Assembly: GCF_014174395.1 (NCBI RefSeq)
Contig: NZ_JABEQD010000001.1
Location: 496,001-560,000, forward strand
Reading direction: 5' to 3'
DNA length: 64,000 bases
From: Gluconacetobacter aggeris
GTDB lineage: Bacteria > Pseudomonadota > Alphaproteobacteria > Acetobacterales > Acetobacteraceae
Shown here: piece by piece, positions 1 through 8,072 of the stretch
Numbering within the stretch: the first letter of the stretch is position 1
Layout: every line of letters starts with the position of its first letter
Notes under the pieces: generated by a model
Database searches by the model: none
What the model was told of the DNA's origin: nothing
What the model saw: the letters and a program-made list of their open reading frames with translations, nothing else
Program-made: the position numbers and the translations under genes

Positions 1-796
1 GCTCGGCCGGCGGCGGCAGCGCGCCTTCGGACAGCAGGGCCTGGCGCTTCTGCTTCCACGGCACATGGGCATAGCCGAATACCGCCAGCCGGTCCGGCCG
101 CAGCATGTCGGCGACCGTCAGCGCGGTGTCGCCCGCCCCTTCGACCGTCTGGTAGGGCAGGCCATAGATCAGGTCGACATTGATCGAGCCGATTCCCGCC
201 GCGCGCATCCGTCGCACGCAATCCTCGGTCTGTTCCAGGCTCTGTATCCGGCCGCTGGCCGCCTGCACGGCCGGATCGAGATCCTGGACCCCGAGGCTGG
301 CCCGGTTGAATCCCAGCGCCCCCAGCAGCGGCGGATAGTCGGCCGGCAGGAAACGGGGATCGAGTTCGATCGCGATTTCGGCGTCCGCCTCCACGGCGAA
401 CAGGCGACGGATCGTTTCCATCACCGCGCGCATGCTCTCGGGCGGCAGGGTCGTCGGCGTACCGCCGCCCCACTGCACATGCCGGACCGGACGACCGGGG
501 CCGAGCCGCGCCGCCACCCGTTGCAATTCGTCGATCAGCAGGTCGGCATAGCCGGCCCGAAGGCCGGCATCGCGTACCACCGAGGTATTGCACCCGCAGA
601 ACAGGCACAGCACGTCGCAGAACGGGACATGCAGGTAAAGCGAGACCGGCGTGCCCGCCGGAACCGCGCGAAGCCATGCATCGGCTTCGGCGGCACCGAC
701 CGTGGCGTCGAACTGCGCAGCGGTCGGGTAGCTGGTATAGCGCGGCAGATTGCCCCCATACCGAACCAGAACGTCGGGAGGAGGCAATCCGTCCAT
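1..796 (-). CDS. hemN: Oxygen-independent coproporphyrinogen III oxidase HemN, 3' end outside window
   Basis: Radical-SAM enzyme that decarboxylates coproporphyrinogen III to protoporphyrinogen IX without oxygen, for heme synthesis in the cytoplasm. About 265 N-terminal residues are present. The segment PRYTSYPTA near residue 20 and the cluster motif C60-x3-C64-x2-C67 followed by GC are those of true HemN rather than HemW. I start at the ATG at 794-796, six bases after the ompW stop; no strong ribosome site is visible, so translational coupling to ompW is likely. The gene probably shares the FNR-controlled ompW promoter, as expected for an anaerobic heme enzyme. Confidence 0.9.
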   Translation of the reverse strand, partial: MDGLPPPDVLVRYGGNLPRYTSYPTAAQFDATVGAAEADAWLRAVPAGTPVSLYLHVPFCDVLCLFCGCNTSVVRDAGLRAGYADLLIDELQRVAARLGPGRPVRHVQWGGGTPTTLPPESMRAVMETIRRLFAVEADAEIAIELDPRFLPADYPPLLGALGFNRASLGVQDLDPAVQAASGRIQSLEQTEDCVRRMRAAGIGSINVDLIYGLPYQTVEGAGDTALTVADMLRPDRLAVFGYAHVPWKQKRQALLSEGALPPPAE

Positions 797-801
797 CAGG
801 G

Positions 802-1590
802 TCAGAACCGGTATTCGATACCGGCGCCGACCACGGTCGGGTCGAGCGAGTCATGCGCCTTGATGAAGGGGCTGCTGGTGCCGCGATCGTTGGCCCAGGC
901 ATGCATCCGCATGAACATCTGCTTGACGTCGAAATTGAAGAACCAGTTGCCCACCAGCTGATAATCGAAGCCCGCATTGACCGACGGGCCACCGGTAAAG
1001 CCGACATTCAGCTTCTGCACCAGGCCACCGGCCGGCGAGACATTGTGGAACCAGGCCATCGTGCCGCCGACACCCACATAGGGGTTGAAGCGCTTGTGCG
1101 GCCGGAAATGCCACGCAAAGGTCACGGTGGGCGGCAGCACCCAGGCGCTGCCGACATCGACATGGGCCGCCCCGCCGACGCCCTCGGCCGCAACCTCATG
1201 CCGCGAGCTGGCGGCGATCAGGTCCACCGACAGATTGTCGGTGAAGAAATATTCGAACGTCAGTTCCGGCGTGACCTGGCGCGTGGTCTTGATCCGGCCC
1301 GGCACCGCCGCGTTGTTGATCCACAGCTTGCTGTCGCGGTCTTCGGGCAGCACGCCCAGCGCGGACAGGCGGATCAGGAAATCGCCTTTGCCCAGGCCGA
1401 TCTTCGTGCTGGCGCAGGTCTCGAACAGGCCACAATGGCCGCCGCGCGAGGGCGGCGGCGGGACGGCATCGGAGGTAACAGGCGCATTGACATAGGCCGA
1501 CGGCGTCGCCGTCTGGGCACGTCCCGCGCCCGGCACCAGCGCCAACAGGCCGGCCAGGGCCGGGACGACGAGGCTACGGGTCAATTTCAT
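802..1590 (-). CDS. ompW: OmpW-family outer membrane protein
   Basis: A 262-residue protein with a Sec signal peptide (MKLTRS..., cleavage likely after GRAQ near residue 26) and alternating hydrophobic beta-strand sequence ending in IEYRF, with a terminal aromatic as in outer membrane barrels. The middle (VYVGVGG-type strand, VGFTGGPSVNAGFDY) matches the OmpW family of 8-stranded barrels for small hydrophobic compounds. Its own promoter region carries an FNR box at 1666-1679, about 75 bases before the start codon. In enterobacteria ompW is also FNR-activated (family knowledge). It lies directly upstream of hemN with a 5-base gap, so the two are probably cotranscribed. Confidence 0.85.
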   Translation of the reverse strand: MKLTRSLVVPALAGLLALVPGAGRAQTATPSAYVNAPVTSDAVPPPPSRGGHCGLFETCASTKIGLGKGDFLIRLSALGVLPEDRDSKLWINNAAVPGRIKTTRQVTPELTFEYFFTDNLSVDLIAASSRHEVAAEGVGGAAHVDVGSAWVLPPTVTFAWHFRPHKRFNPYVGVGGTMAWFHNVSPAGGLVQKLNVGFTGGPSVNAGFDYQLVGNWFFNFDVKQMFMRMHAWANDRGTSSPFIKAHDSLDPTVVGAGIEYRF

Positions 1591-1665
1591 CGTGTACGCC
1601 TTTCAACTTTCAGCGATGAATCACATCGTGTGGAGTGCATTGATCACGCACCGCCTGTCATCGCC

Positions 1666-1679
1666 TTGACATAAATCAA
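1666..1679. promoter_or_regulatory. FNR/FnrN box upstream of ompW-hemN
   Basis: TTGAC-ATAA-ATCAA differs by one base from the perfect FNR dyad TTGAT-N4-ATCAA. It lies about 75 bp before the ompW start and overlaps the 3' end of the 1676-2152 gene. The FNR-type regulator is encoded 650 bp away. Confidence 0.8.
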
Positions 1680-2152
1680 GCCATATTCTGCGATATCTCG
1701 ATCAGCGTCCGAAACGGCATCGGGTGGGCCATATCCCGCCCCCGCGTCGCCATGCGTGCCAGCAGCGCAGGCTGGTCCCCGGGCAGAACGACGCGCGCGC
1801 TGCCGCACCCGGCCTCGCATGCCATATTTTCCAATGCGGGCAGAAAGGCATCCAGCACCGACCCGGCCTCGCCGAAGGTCAGCGCGACGAAATGTTCCGC
1901 CGTCAGGACCCGCCCGTGGCGCATATCAGGATCGCAGTGGAAGGATATCAGTCCGCACGGCCGGCAGGCGGGGCCGTGGCGCGCCACAAGGATGCCCTGC
2001 CGGCCATGCGGGCCCGTGCGCATGGCGCGCCGCGCCAGGCGCATCCACGTTCCGCGCGCCATCGCGGGATAGGCCGTGCGCACCAGCGGATAGGCCAGCG
2101 CGACGTCCTCGGGCCGCAGAAGACCGACGACAAAGCCGGTGTCAGGGTTCAT
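1676..2152 (-). CDS. Hypothetical protein, possibly GNAT-like
   Basis: 158 residues, no signal peptide or membrane segment. The alternation of strands and helices (GILVARHGPACRPCGLISF, then a long helix FGEAGSVLDAFLPALENMA and a strand GSARVVLP) is compatible with an acetyltransferase fold, but I see no acetyl-CoA loop I trust. It starts at an ATG 60 bp from a perfect FNR box shared with the divergent fnr-type gene, so it is probably induced or repressed with hemN and ompW. Function unknown. Confidence 0.65.
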   Translation of the reverse strand: MNPDTGFVVGLLRPEDVALAYPLVRTAYPAMARGTWMRLARRAMRTGPHGRQGILVARHGPACRPCGLISFHCDPDMRHGRVLTAEHFVALTFGEAGSVLDAFLPALENMACEAGCGSARVVLPGDQPALLARMATRGRDMAHPMPFRTLIEISQNMA

Positions 2153-2212
2153 GATCGGGAGCGGCAGAGGCCATCCATGCCTGCACGCTTGGGTCCGATG
2201 AAGTAAAAGGCA

Positions 2213-2226
2213 TTGATTCAGATCAA
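2213..2226. promoter_or_regulatory. Perfect FNR/FnrN box in a divergent promoter region
   Basis: TTGAT-TCAG-ATCAA is an exact match to the FNR consensus dyad. It lies between the divergent starts at 2152 (minus) and 2336 (plus), so it could serve autoregulation of the FNR gene and control of the small unknown gene. Confidence 0.88.
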
Positions 2227-2335
2227 TTCAGCCCGCATTCTGTCCTATGTTCGGCCCAAGCGGACGGATGGCCGCCTGTGCCGAAACGACCGGCCCGCTC
2301 TCCGGCGGGCCTGAACCGGGAGGAACCCGGACGAT

Positions 2336-3091
2336 ATGTCTGACCAGACCACCTGCCGGCGCGATGCCCGCCCGCGCCGCCTGATCCTGGCCGGAGCCCA
2401 CCGGCAGCCCGGCTATTGCCTGACCTGCGGCATCCGGGCCCAGAGCGTATGCAGCGTCATCGACGATGACGACATCGCCCGACTGGCCGAAACGGCGGTC
2501 GAGACGCTGGTCCTGCCCGGCCGCACCTTCATCGAGGAAGGCGCCGCGGCCACCGATTTCTACAATATCACCTCGGGCAGCGTGAAACTGTTCAAGGCAC
2601 TGCCCGACGGGCGGCGGCAGATCACGGGCTTCGCCACCACCGGGCATTTCCTGGGCCTTGCGGTGTCGGACCAGTATGCCTTCGGCGCCGAAGCGATCGA
2701 CACGGTGCGGCTGTGCCGGTTTTCGCGGCCGCGCATGCGGCAGTTGATGGACGATTTCCCCCGGCTGGAACGCCGGTTGCTGGCGGAAGCGTCGAACGAA
2801 CTGGTGGCGGCGCAGAACCAGATGCTGCTGCTGGGCCGCAAGACGGCGCGCGAGCGGGTGGCCAGCTTCCTGCTGGAACGCATGCGCGAAGCCCAGGACC
2901 CGGCCGAGGACGTGCCGCTGCCGATGACCCGGTCGGACATGGCCGATTATCTGGGCCTGACGATCGAGACCGTAAGCCGGACGCTGAGCTGGATGCGTAC
3001 CGAACGGCTGGTCGCGATCGGCAAGGGCCACACCGTGCGCATCGTCGCCATGGAACGCCTGCAAACCCTCGCCGCCGGCGACGCTGCCTGA
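2336..3091 (+). CDS. fnrN: FNR/FnrN-type oxygen-sensing transcriptional regulator
   Basis: A 251-residue CRP/FNR-family activator. Cysteines C28-x2-C31-x7-C39 near the N terminus plus C127 in RLCRF give the four ligands of an oxygen-labile [4Fe-4S] cluster, in the spacing of rhizobial FnrN/FixK-like sensors. A cyclic-nucleotide-type beta roll covers roughly residues 45-145, a dimer helix follows, and the helix-turn-helix carries E211-x2-S214-R215 (ETVSRTL), the residues that read TTGAT half-sites. Two such boxes lie upstream at 2213 and 1666. It likely controls hemN-ompW and itself under low oxygen. Confidence 0.9.
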   Translation: MSDQTTCRRDARPRRLILAGAHRQPGYCLTCGIRAQSVCSVIDDDDIARLAETAVETLVLPGRTFIEEGAAATDFYNITSGSVKLFKALPDGRRQITGFATTGHFLGLAVSDQYAFGAEAIDTVRLCRFSRPRMRQLMDDFPRLERRLLAEASNELVAAQNQMLLLGRKTARERVASFLLERMREAQDPAEDVPLPMTRSDMADYLGLTIETVSRTLSWMRTERLVAIGKGHTVRIVAMERLQTLAAGDAA

Positions 3092-3212
3092 AAAGCGCCG
3101 CTGCCGGCGATCCGACGCGCGTTTCCTGCGCGTCGGTGCTCACGGCCCATCGGACCGCTCCCGCTCGGCATCGGCACTTTTCAGGCAGCGTCGTCCTTAA
3201 TCGGCCTCGTAC

Positions 3213-4442
3213 TTAATCGGCTTCGGGGCTCGGCTCTGGAATAACGGCAGGCGGATGCGCCTTCGGGCCGCGCGTGGGGCCGCCGACAATGTGGCCGATC
3301 GGGGTCAGCACCTCGACATGGTCGCAGATGATCTTGAAGACCGCGAGCATCGGCACCGACAGGAAGGCCCCCCAGACCCCCCACAGCCAGTCCCAGAACA
3401 TCAGCGACCCCATGACCAGCACGGGATTGAGCGTGAAGCGCCGGGCCAGGACCATCGGGGTGATCGTCTCGCCTTCCATCAGATGGATGCACAGATAGAC
3501 CATCGGCGGCAGCAGCGCCTGAAGGACCGAGGGAAAGACGAACAGGCTGATGACGAAATAGATCACGATCCCGGTCAGCGGACCGATGATGGGGATGTAG
3601 TTCAGCAGAAAGGCCAGCACGCCCCACAGCAGCGGGTTGGGCAGGCCGAACGCCCAGCATTGCAGCATGTTCGCCAGCCCGACCAGCACGTTGATGATCG
3701 TGATCGTCGTCAGGTACAGCGAGACGTTGCGTTCGATCTGGTAGGCGATCTGCACCGCGCGGCGCTTGTCGGCGAAGGTCGGCATGATCTCCACGAAGCG
3801 CCGCAGCAGGCTGTCGCCCTGCGCCAGCAGGAAGAACAGCATCAGCATCATGGTAAAGAGCTGGCCCACGAATGCCCGCGTCCCCAGCAGCACGCTGGAA
3901 CCAAAGGTGCCCAGCCCCCCATCGGCCGACGGCGCGGACGGCGCCAGCAGCGCGACATGCCCACCGCCATGGCCGCTCCGGCCGCTGACCACGGCCAGAA
4001 AATTCTCGATCCGTTCGTTGGCGGCCTGGATCATCCGCAGCGGCCCGCCCAGGACCGCCATATGGGTCTGGATCGCGGCCATGGTCTGCGGCGCACGGCT
4101 GATCCAGCCGGCGGCGGGCACCGAAATGGCGGTGCCGATCGCCCCCACCACCCCGAACAGGCACAGGATCAGGAACAGCGCCGCCAGCGTCTTGGGCAGC
4201 CGCAACCGCGTATTCAGCACGCGCATCGGCGCGGACAGCAGCAGGTTGGCGACCAGCGCCAGCACGATCGGCAGGATGATCGCCGCCGCGAAATACAATG
4301 TGTAGAAGACCGCCAGCACCGTCAGGATCAGCAGGCAGATGGTCTGCGCGCTGAAGCGGCTGCGGCGCACGACCTCCCTGGCCCGCTGCTGCTGGCGCGC
4401 CTCGAACGTATCGGCTTCTTCGCTCTCGGGAGCCAGTTGCAT
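3213..4442 (-). CDS. AI-2E/PerM-family membrane permease
   Basis: A 409-residue polytopic inner-membrane protein. A hydrophobic pair near residues 35-75, another near 100-120, a long central segment, and the C-terminal block LLWGVLAFLLNYIPIIGPLTG with GETITP and later membrane helices are typical of the AI-2E/PerM family (export of small signals or ions; substrate not known here). I use the ATG at 4440-4442 because GAGG stands 7 bases upstream; a longer frame from 4577 adds 45 residues of arginine-rich sequence that does not look like this family. It has no evident link to the pqq genes downstream on the other strand. Confidence 0.82.
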   Translation of the reverse strand: MQLAPESEEADTFEARQQQRAREVVRRSRFSAQTICLLILTVLAVFYTLYFAAAIILPIVLALVANLLLSAPMRVLNTRLRLPKTLAALFLILCLFGVVGAIGTAISVPAAGWISRAPQTMAAIQTHMAVLGGPLRMIQAANERIENFLAVVSGRSGHGGGHVALLAPSAPSADGGLGTFGSSVLLGTRAFVGQLFTMMLMLFFLLAQGDSLLRRFVEIMPTFADKRRAVQIAYQIERNVSLYLTTITIINVLVGLANMLQCWAFGLPNPLLWGVLAFLLNYIPIIGPLTGIVIYFVISLFVFPSVLQALLPPMVYLCIHLMEGETITPMVLARRFTLNPVLVMGSLMFWDWLWGVWGAFLSVPMLAVFKIICDHVEVLTPIGHIVGGPTRGPKAHPPAVIPEPSPEAD

Positions 4443-4739
4443 GCCCCAGCCTCGCCAACGGCAACCGGCGGACAGGACCCGTCCCAACCGCCATGGCAGG
4501 TGGCGTAGTCCCCCGTCCGCGCCGACGCAAGGCATAACGCGTATCAGCATTGGTGCCGCGCATCGGGCGCGGTGCATGGAGGCCTCTCCGGCAGCCCGAA
4601 TTCACAGAAACGTGAGTGATCGCGGCGGCAATGGTCCGGAAAATGCCGAGATCAAGACTTGAAAGCCGGCGCCATCGGGCGTCACATCCACCTTGAAAGC
4701 GGGAGCCCCGCCTTCATGACCTGAATGATGGAGGATCAC

Positions 4740-4820
4740 ATGGCCTGGACTGCTCCGAAGATCACCGAAGTTCCGCTGGGCGCGGAAATCAACAGCTACG
4801 TCTGCGGCCAGAAGAAATAA
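4740..4820 (+). CDS. pqqA: PQQ precursor peptide PqqA
   Basis: A 26-residue peptide beginning MAWTAPKITEV and ending YVCGQKK. Glu16 and Tyr20 (ExxxY) are the two residues that PqqE cross-links and that become pyrroloquinoline quinone. GGAGG lies 6 bases before the ATG. It is the first gene of pqqABCDE and is followed at once by a strong hairpin (4831-4858), which would make pqqA transcripts exceed those of the downstream genes. PQQ is the cofactor of the periplasmic alcohol and glucose dehydrogenases of acetic acid bacteria. Confidence 0.97.
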   Translation: MAWTAPKITEVPLGAEINSYVCGQKK

Positions 4821-4830
4821 GCCGCATGAG

Positions 4831-4866
4831 ACGCCGCCCAGCCTCGTGCGGGCGGCGTTTCTGTTC
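4831..4866 (+). terminator. Attenuator/terminator hairpin between pqqA and pqqB
   Basis: A perfect 9-bp inverted repeat, ACGCCGCCC (4831-4839) and GGGCGGCGT (4850-4858), with a 10-base loop, followed by TTTCTGTTCT. It sits 10 bases after the pqqA stop and 22 before the pqqB start. It would terminate part of the transcription, giving excess precursor peptide over enzymes. Confidence 0.8.
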
Positions 4867-4880
4867 TAGATATCTGCGCC

Positions 4881-5804
4881 ATGATCGACATCATCGTTCT
4901 CGGCGCGGCCGCTGGCGGCGGCTTTCCGCAATGGAATTCCAACGCACCCGGATGCCGGCGCGCCCGGGCGGGCGACCCTGATGCCCTGCCCAGGACCCAG
5001 GCCTCGATCGCCATCAGCGGCGATGGCGCCCACTGGTTCGTCGTCAATGCCTCCCCGGACCTGCGCACGCAGATCGGCCAGACGCCGGCGCTGCACCCGC
5101 ATGAGGGCCTGCGCTCGACCCCCATCGCCGGGGTGATCCTGACCGGGGGCGAGGTCGATACCGTGACCGGCCTGCTGACCCTGCGCGAGCGCCAGCCCTT
5201 CACCCTGCTGGGCACCCGCCCGGTGCTGGACCTGCTGGACGCCAACCCGATCTTCGAGGCGCTGGACCGCGCCATCGTGCCGCGCCTGGCCCTGGCGCTG
5301 GACGCACCCCATGCGCTGACCCTGCCCGATGGAAAACCGGCCGGGCTGACGATCACCCCCTTCGCGGTGCCGGGCAAGGTGCCGCTCTATGCCGAAACCG
5401 GCCCCGATCCCGCCGCCATCGTCGAGAATGGCGAGACCGTGGGGCTGGCGATCACCGACGGCACACGCCATGTCTTCTTCATTCCCGGCTGCGCGCGCAT
5501 GACCGGCGCGCTGCGGGCACGCCTGCGGGGGGCGGATATCGTGTTCTTCGACGGCACGCTCTGGACCGACGACGAAATGCTGCGCGCCGGGGTGGGGCAG
5601 AAGACCGGGCAGCGCATGGGCCATATGTCGGTCAGCGGCACGGACGGCACCATCAGCGCCCTGGCCGATCTGGACATCGGGCACAGGATTCTGATCCACA
5701 TCAACAATTCCAACCCCGTCCTGCTGGCCGACAGCCCCGAGCGCGCGGCAGCCCGCGCGGCGGGATGGGACGTGGCCTTCGACGGTATGAGGATGACGGT
5801 ATGA
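4881..5804 (+). CDS. pqqB: PqqB, metallo-beta-lactamase-fold PQQ biosynthesis protein
   Basis: 307 residues. The N terminus [19 protein letters not shown] is the PqqB signature. The family acts in PQQ synthesis, proposed as the hydroxylase of the cross-linked Glu-Tyr intermediate. In the region where many PqqB proteins have xIDHTTGLL, this one reads VDTVTGLL (D93, T94), so the usual His is Thr. The FDGTLW and HINNSNPVL blocks near the C terminus are conserved. The stop overlaps the pqqC start (ATGA). Confidence 0.95.
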   Translation: MIDIIVLGAAAGGGFPQWNSNAPGCRRARAGDPDALPRTQASIAISGDGAHWFVVNASPDLRTQIGQTPALHPHEGLRSTPIAGVILTGGEVDTVTGLLTLRERQPFTLLGTRPVLDLLDANPIFEALDRAIVPRLALALDAPHALTLPDGKPAGLTITPFAVPGKVPLYAETGPDPAAIVENGETVGLAITDGTRHVFFIPGCARMTGALRARLRGADIVFFDGTLWTDDEMLRAGVGQKTGQRMGHMSVSGTDGTISALADLDIGHRILIHINNSNPVLLADSPERAAARAAGWDVAFDGMRMTV

Positions 5805-6538
5805 CGGGCCTTCCACTCTCCCCTGACGAACTGGAGGCCGCGCTGCGCGCCATCGGCGCCGAGCGCTACCACAATCTGCACCCGTTCCACCGGGCGCTGC
5901 ATGACGGGCGCCTGACGAAGGGCCAGGTCCAGGCCTGGGCGCTGAACCGCTATTATTACCAGTGCCGCATCCCCGCCAAGGACGCGACCCTGCTGGCCCG
6001 GCTGCCGACGGCGGAGCTGCGCCGCGAATGGCGGCGGCGGCTGGTCGATCATGACGGCGACGCCCCGGGCACCGGCGGCGTCGCCCGCTGGCTGAAGCTC
6101 ACCGATGGCGTGGGGCTGGACCGCGCCTATGTCGAGTCGCTGGAAGGGCTGCTGCCCGCCACGCGCTTCGCGGTCGATGCCTATGTGGATTTCGTGCGCG
6201 ACCGCTCGATCCTGGAAGCCATCGCCTCATCGCTGACCGAACTGTTCTCGCCCACCATCATCAGCGAGCGCGTGGCGGGCATGCTGCACCATTATGATTT
6301 CGTCACCCCGGAAACGCTGGCCTATTTCCAGCCCCGGCTGACCCAGGCCCCGCGCGATTCCGACTTCGCCCTGGCCTATGTCCGCGAACATGCCCGCACC
6401 ATTGCCGAGCAGAAAGCGGTGCTGGACGCGCTGACCTTCAAATGCGCCGTGCTGTGGTCGATGCTGGACGCGCTGGATTACGCCTATGTCGTCCCCGGCC
6501 GCATCCCGCCCGGCGCCTTCACGCCCGAACCCGCATGA
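5801..6538 (+). CDS. pqqC: PqqC, pyrroloquinoline-quinone synthase
   Basis: A 245-residue, cofactor-free all-helical oxidase of the TENA/PqqC fold that carries out the final ring closure and eight-electron oxidation of AHQQ to PQQ. Motifs seen: YHNLHPFH near the N terminus, WALNRYYYQCRIPAKDA, and EHARTIAEQ with the C-terminal WSMLDALDYAY. The ATG at 5801 overlaps the pqqB stop by four bases, which fixes the start; an upstream ATG in frame would extend into pqqB and is less likely. Confidence 0.96.
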   Translation: MTGLPLSPDELEAALRAIGAERYHNLHPFHRALHDGRLTKGQVQAWALNRYYYQCRIPAKDATLLARLPTAELRREWRRRLVDHDGDAPGTGGVARWLKLTDGVGLDRAYVESLEGLLPATRFAVDAYVDFVRDRSILEAIASSLTELFSPTIISERVAGMLHHYDFVTPETLAYFQPRLTQAPRDSDFALAYVREHARTIAEQKAVLDALTFKCAVLWSMLDALDYAYVVPGRIPPGAFTPEPA

Positions 6539-6828
6539 CCGACACCCCCACCCCGCCGGTCGCCGAAGACAGTGTCGTGCGCTTCCTGCGCGGGACCAGG
6601 CTGCAGCACGACCGGGTGCGCGACCAGTGGGTGATCCAGGCGCCGGAACGCGCCTTCATCGCCGATCCGGTCGCCGCCGAGATCCTGCGCCTGGTGGACG
6701 GCACGCGGCCGGTCGCCGCCATCATCGACATCCTGGCCGAACGGTTCGCCGCCCCCCGCCCGGTCATCGCCCATGACGTGCTGGAGATGATCGCCAGCCT
6801 GGCCCAGCGGCAGGTACTGACCGCATGA
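6535..6828 (+). CDS. pqqD: PqqD, PqqA-binding chaperone
   Basis: 97 residues. PqqD binds the PqqA peptide and presents it to the radical SAM enzyme PqqE (RRE-type fold). The family pattern is present: FLRGTRLQHDRVRDQWV, then ADPVAAEILRLVDG and VxxDVLEMI. The start ATG overlaps the pqqC stop and the stop overlaps the pqqE start (both ATGA), so the three are translationally coupled. It is not fused to PqqC or PqqE. Confidence 0.95.
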   Translation: MTDTPTPPVAEDSVVRFLRGTRLQHDRVRDQWVIQAPERAFIADPVAAEILRLVDGTRPVAAIIDILAERFAAPRPVIAHDVLEMIASLAQRQVLTA

Positions 6829-7925
6829 CCGACACCCCCGTCCTGCCACCGATGAGCCTGCTGGCCGAGCTGACGCACCGCTGTCCGCTGCAATGCCCGT
6901 ACTGCTCCAACCCGCTGGCACTGGACGGGCGGGAAGGCGAGCTGGCGACGGAAGACTGGCTCCGCGTGCTGGACCAGGCGGCGGAACTGGGCGTGTTGCA
7001 GGTCCATTTTTCGGGCGGCGAGCCGATGGCCCGCCGCGACCTGCCGCAACTGGTGCGTCACGCAGCCTCGCTGGGACTGTACAGCAACCTCATCACCTCC
7101 GGCGTGCTGCTGACCGAAGCCACCCTGGCGCAACTGGCCGGGGCCGGGCTGGACCATGTGCAGCTCTCGTTCCAGGACGTCGATACCGTCCCGGCCGAGA
7201 CCATGGGCGGCATGCCGGGCGCGCAGGCGAAGAAACTGGCGGCCGCGCGCCTGATCGTGGCCGAGGGCATGCCGCTGACGACGAATTTCGTCATCCATCG
7301 CGGCAATGTCGGCCGCATCGGCCGCATGCTGGACCTGGCGGTGGACCTGGGCGCGCGCCGCGCCGAGATCGCGCACACCCAATATTACGGCTGGGGGCTG
7401 GTCAACCGCGCCGCCCTGATGCCCAGCCGCGCCCAGCTTGAAGAAGCGACCCGGGCGGTGGACGAGGCCCGCACACGGCTGGCCGGCAAGCTCGCGATCG
7501 ACTACGTCACCCCCGATTACTATGCCGACCAGCCCAAGCCCTGCATGGGCGGCTGGGGCCGGCGCTTCGTCAATGTCTCGCCCACCGGGCACGTCCTGCC
7601 CTGCCACGCCGCCGAGACGATCAAGAGCGTACCCATCCCCGACATCCGCACCGACAGCCTGGGCGCGATCTGGGCCGACGCACCGCTCTTCCGCCTGTTT
7701 CGCGGCACGGACTGGATGCCCGAACCCTGTCGCGGCTGCGACCAGCGCGAACAGGATTGGGGCGGCTGCCGCTGCCAGGCCCTGGCCCTGCTGGGCGACG
7801 CCGCGGCAACCGACCCGGTCTGCACCCGCTCGCCCGACCACGCCCGGATCAGCAAGATCCTGGCCGACCTGCCCGAAACACCGCCGCCCCTGGTCTACCG
7901 CCGCTACGGCAACGCGCCGGGCTGA
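6825..7925 (+). CDS. pqqE: PqqE, radical SAM enzyme cross-linking PqqA
   Basis: 366 residues. It forms the Glu-Tyr carbon-carbon bond in PqqA using S-adenosylmethionine. The radical-SAM cluster is C20-x3-C24-x2-C27 (CPLQCPYC), followed by FSGGEPMARRDL. A C-terminal SPASM-type Cys set is visible (GHVLPCHAAE, PCRGCDQREQDWGGCRCQA). It is the last gene of the operon; a 13-bp perfect hairpin lies 102 bp downstream. No pqqF or pqqG protease gene is in the window, so the peptidase that trims PqqA must be elsewhere. Confidence 0.96.
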   Translation: MTDTPVLPPMSLLAELTHRCPLQCPYCSNPLALDGREGELATEDWLRVLDQAAELGVLQVHFSGGEPMARRDLPQLVRHAASLGLYSNLITSGVLLTEATLAQLAGAGLDHVQLSFQDVDTVPAETMGGMPGAQAKKLAAARLIVAEGMPLTTNFVIHRGNVGRIGRMLDLAVDLGARRAEIAHTQYYGWGLVNRAALMPSRAQLEEATRAVDEARTRLAGKLAIDYVTPDYYADQPKPCMGGWGRRFVNVSPTGHVLPCHAAETIKSVPIPDIRTDSLGAIWADAPLFRLFRGTDWMPEPCRGCDQREQDWGGCRCQALALLGDAAATDPVCTRSPDHARISKILADLPETPPPLVYRRYGNAPG

Positions 7926-8027
7926 GGGCATCGGCACGCAGTATCCGATGATGCTCGTCGCCATCCTGCTTTTCAGGCCATCCCAACCGGAACGGTCCTG
8001 ATCGCTCTCACCTTGCCGCCGTCACGG

Positions 8028-8059
8028 CTCCCCCATGACCAAACCCGGTCATGGGGGAG
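8028..8059. terminator. Long perfect hairpin between pqqE and the convergent TM2 gene
   Basis: Arms CTCCCCCATGACC (8028-8040) and GGTCATGGGGGAG (8047-8059) pair over 13 bp around a six-base AAACCC loop. It has no T-run on either side. It lies between the convergent ends of pqqE (7925) and the gene at 8073, so it may end or stabilise both transcripts. Confidence 0.6.
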
Positions 8060-8072
8060 CGAGCGCATCCGC

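Noticed and set aside
3196-3221. Tandem 10-bp repeat CTTAATCGGC at the end of the permease gene
   Set aside because: It is a 16-bp duplication that copies the stop codon region. It is a small slip with no apparent function.
3181-4605. A second long minus-strand frame overlapping the AI-2E permease
   Set aside because: The shifted phase gives Gly/Arg/Pro/Ala-rich sequence without membrane segments, while the phase used at 3213-4442 has the family motifs.
4659-4721. Two TTGAAA hexamers as pqqA promoters
   Set aside because: Neither has a convincing -10 at 16-18 bases.
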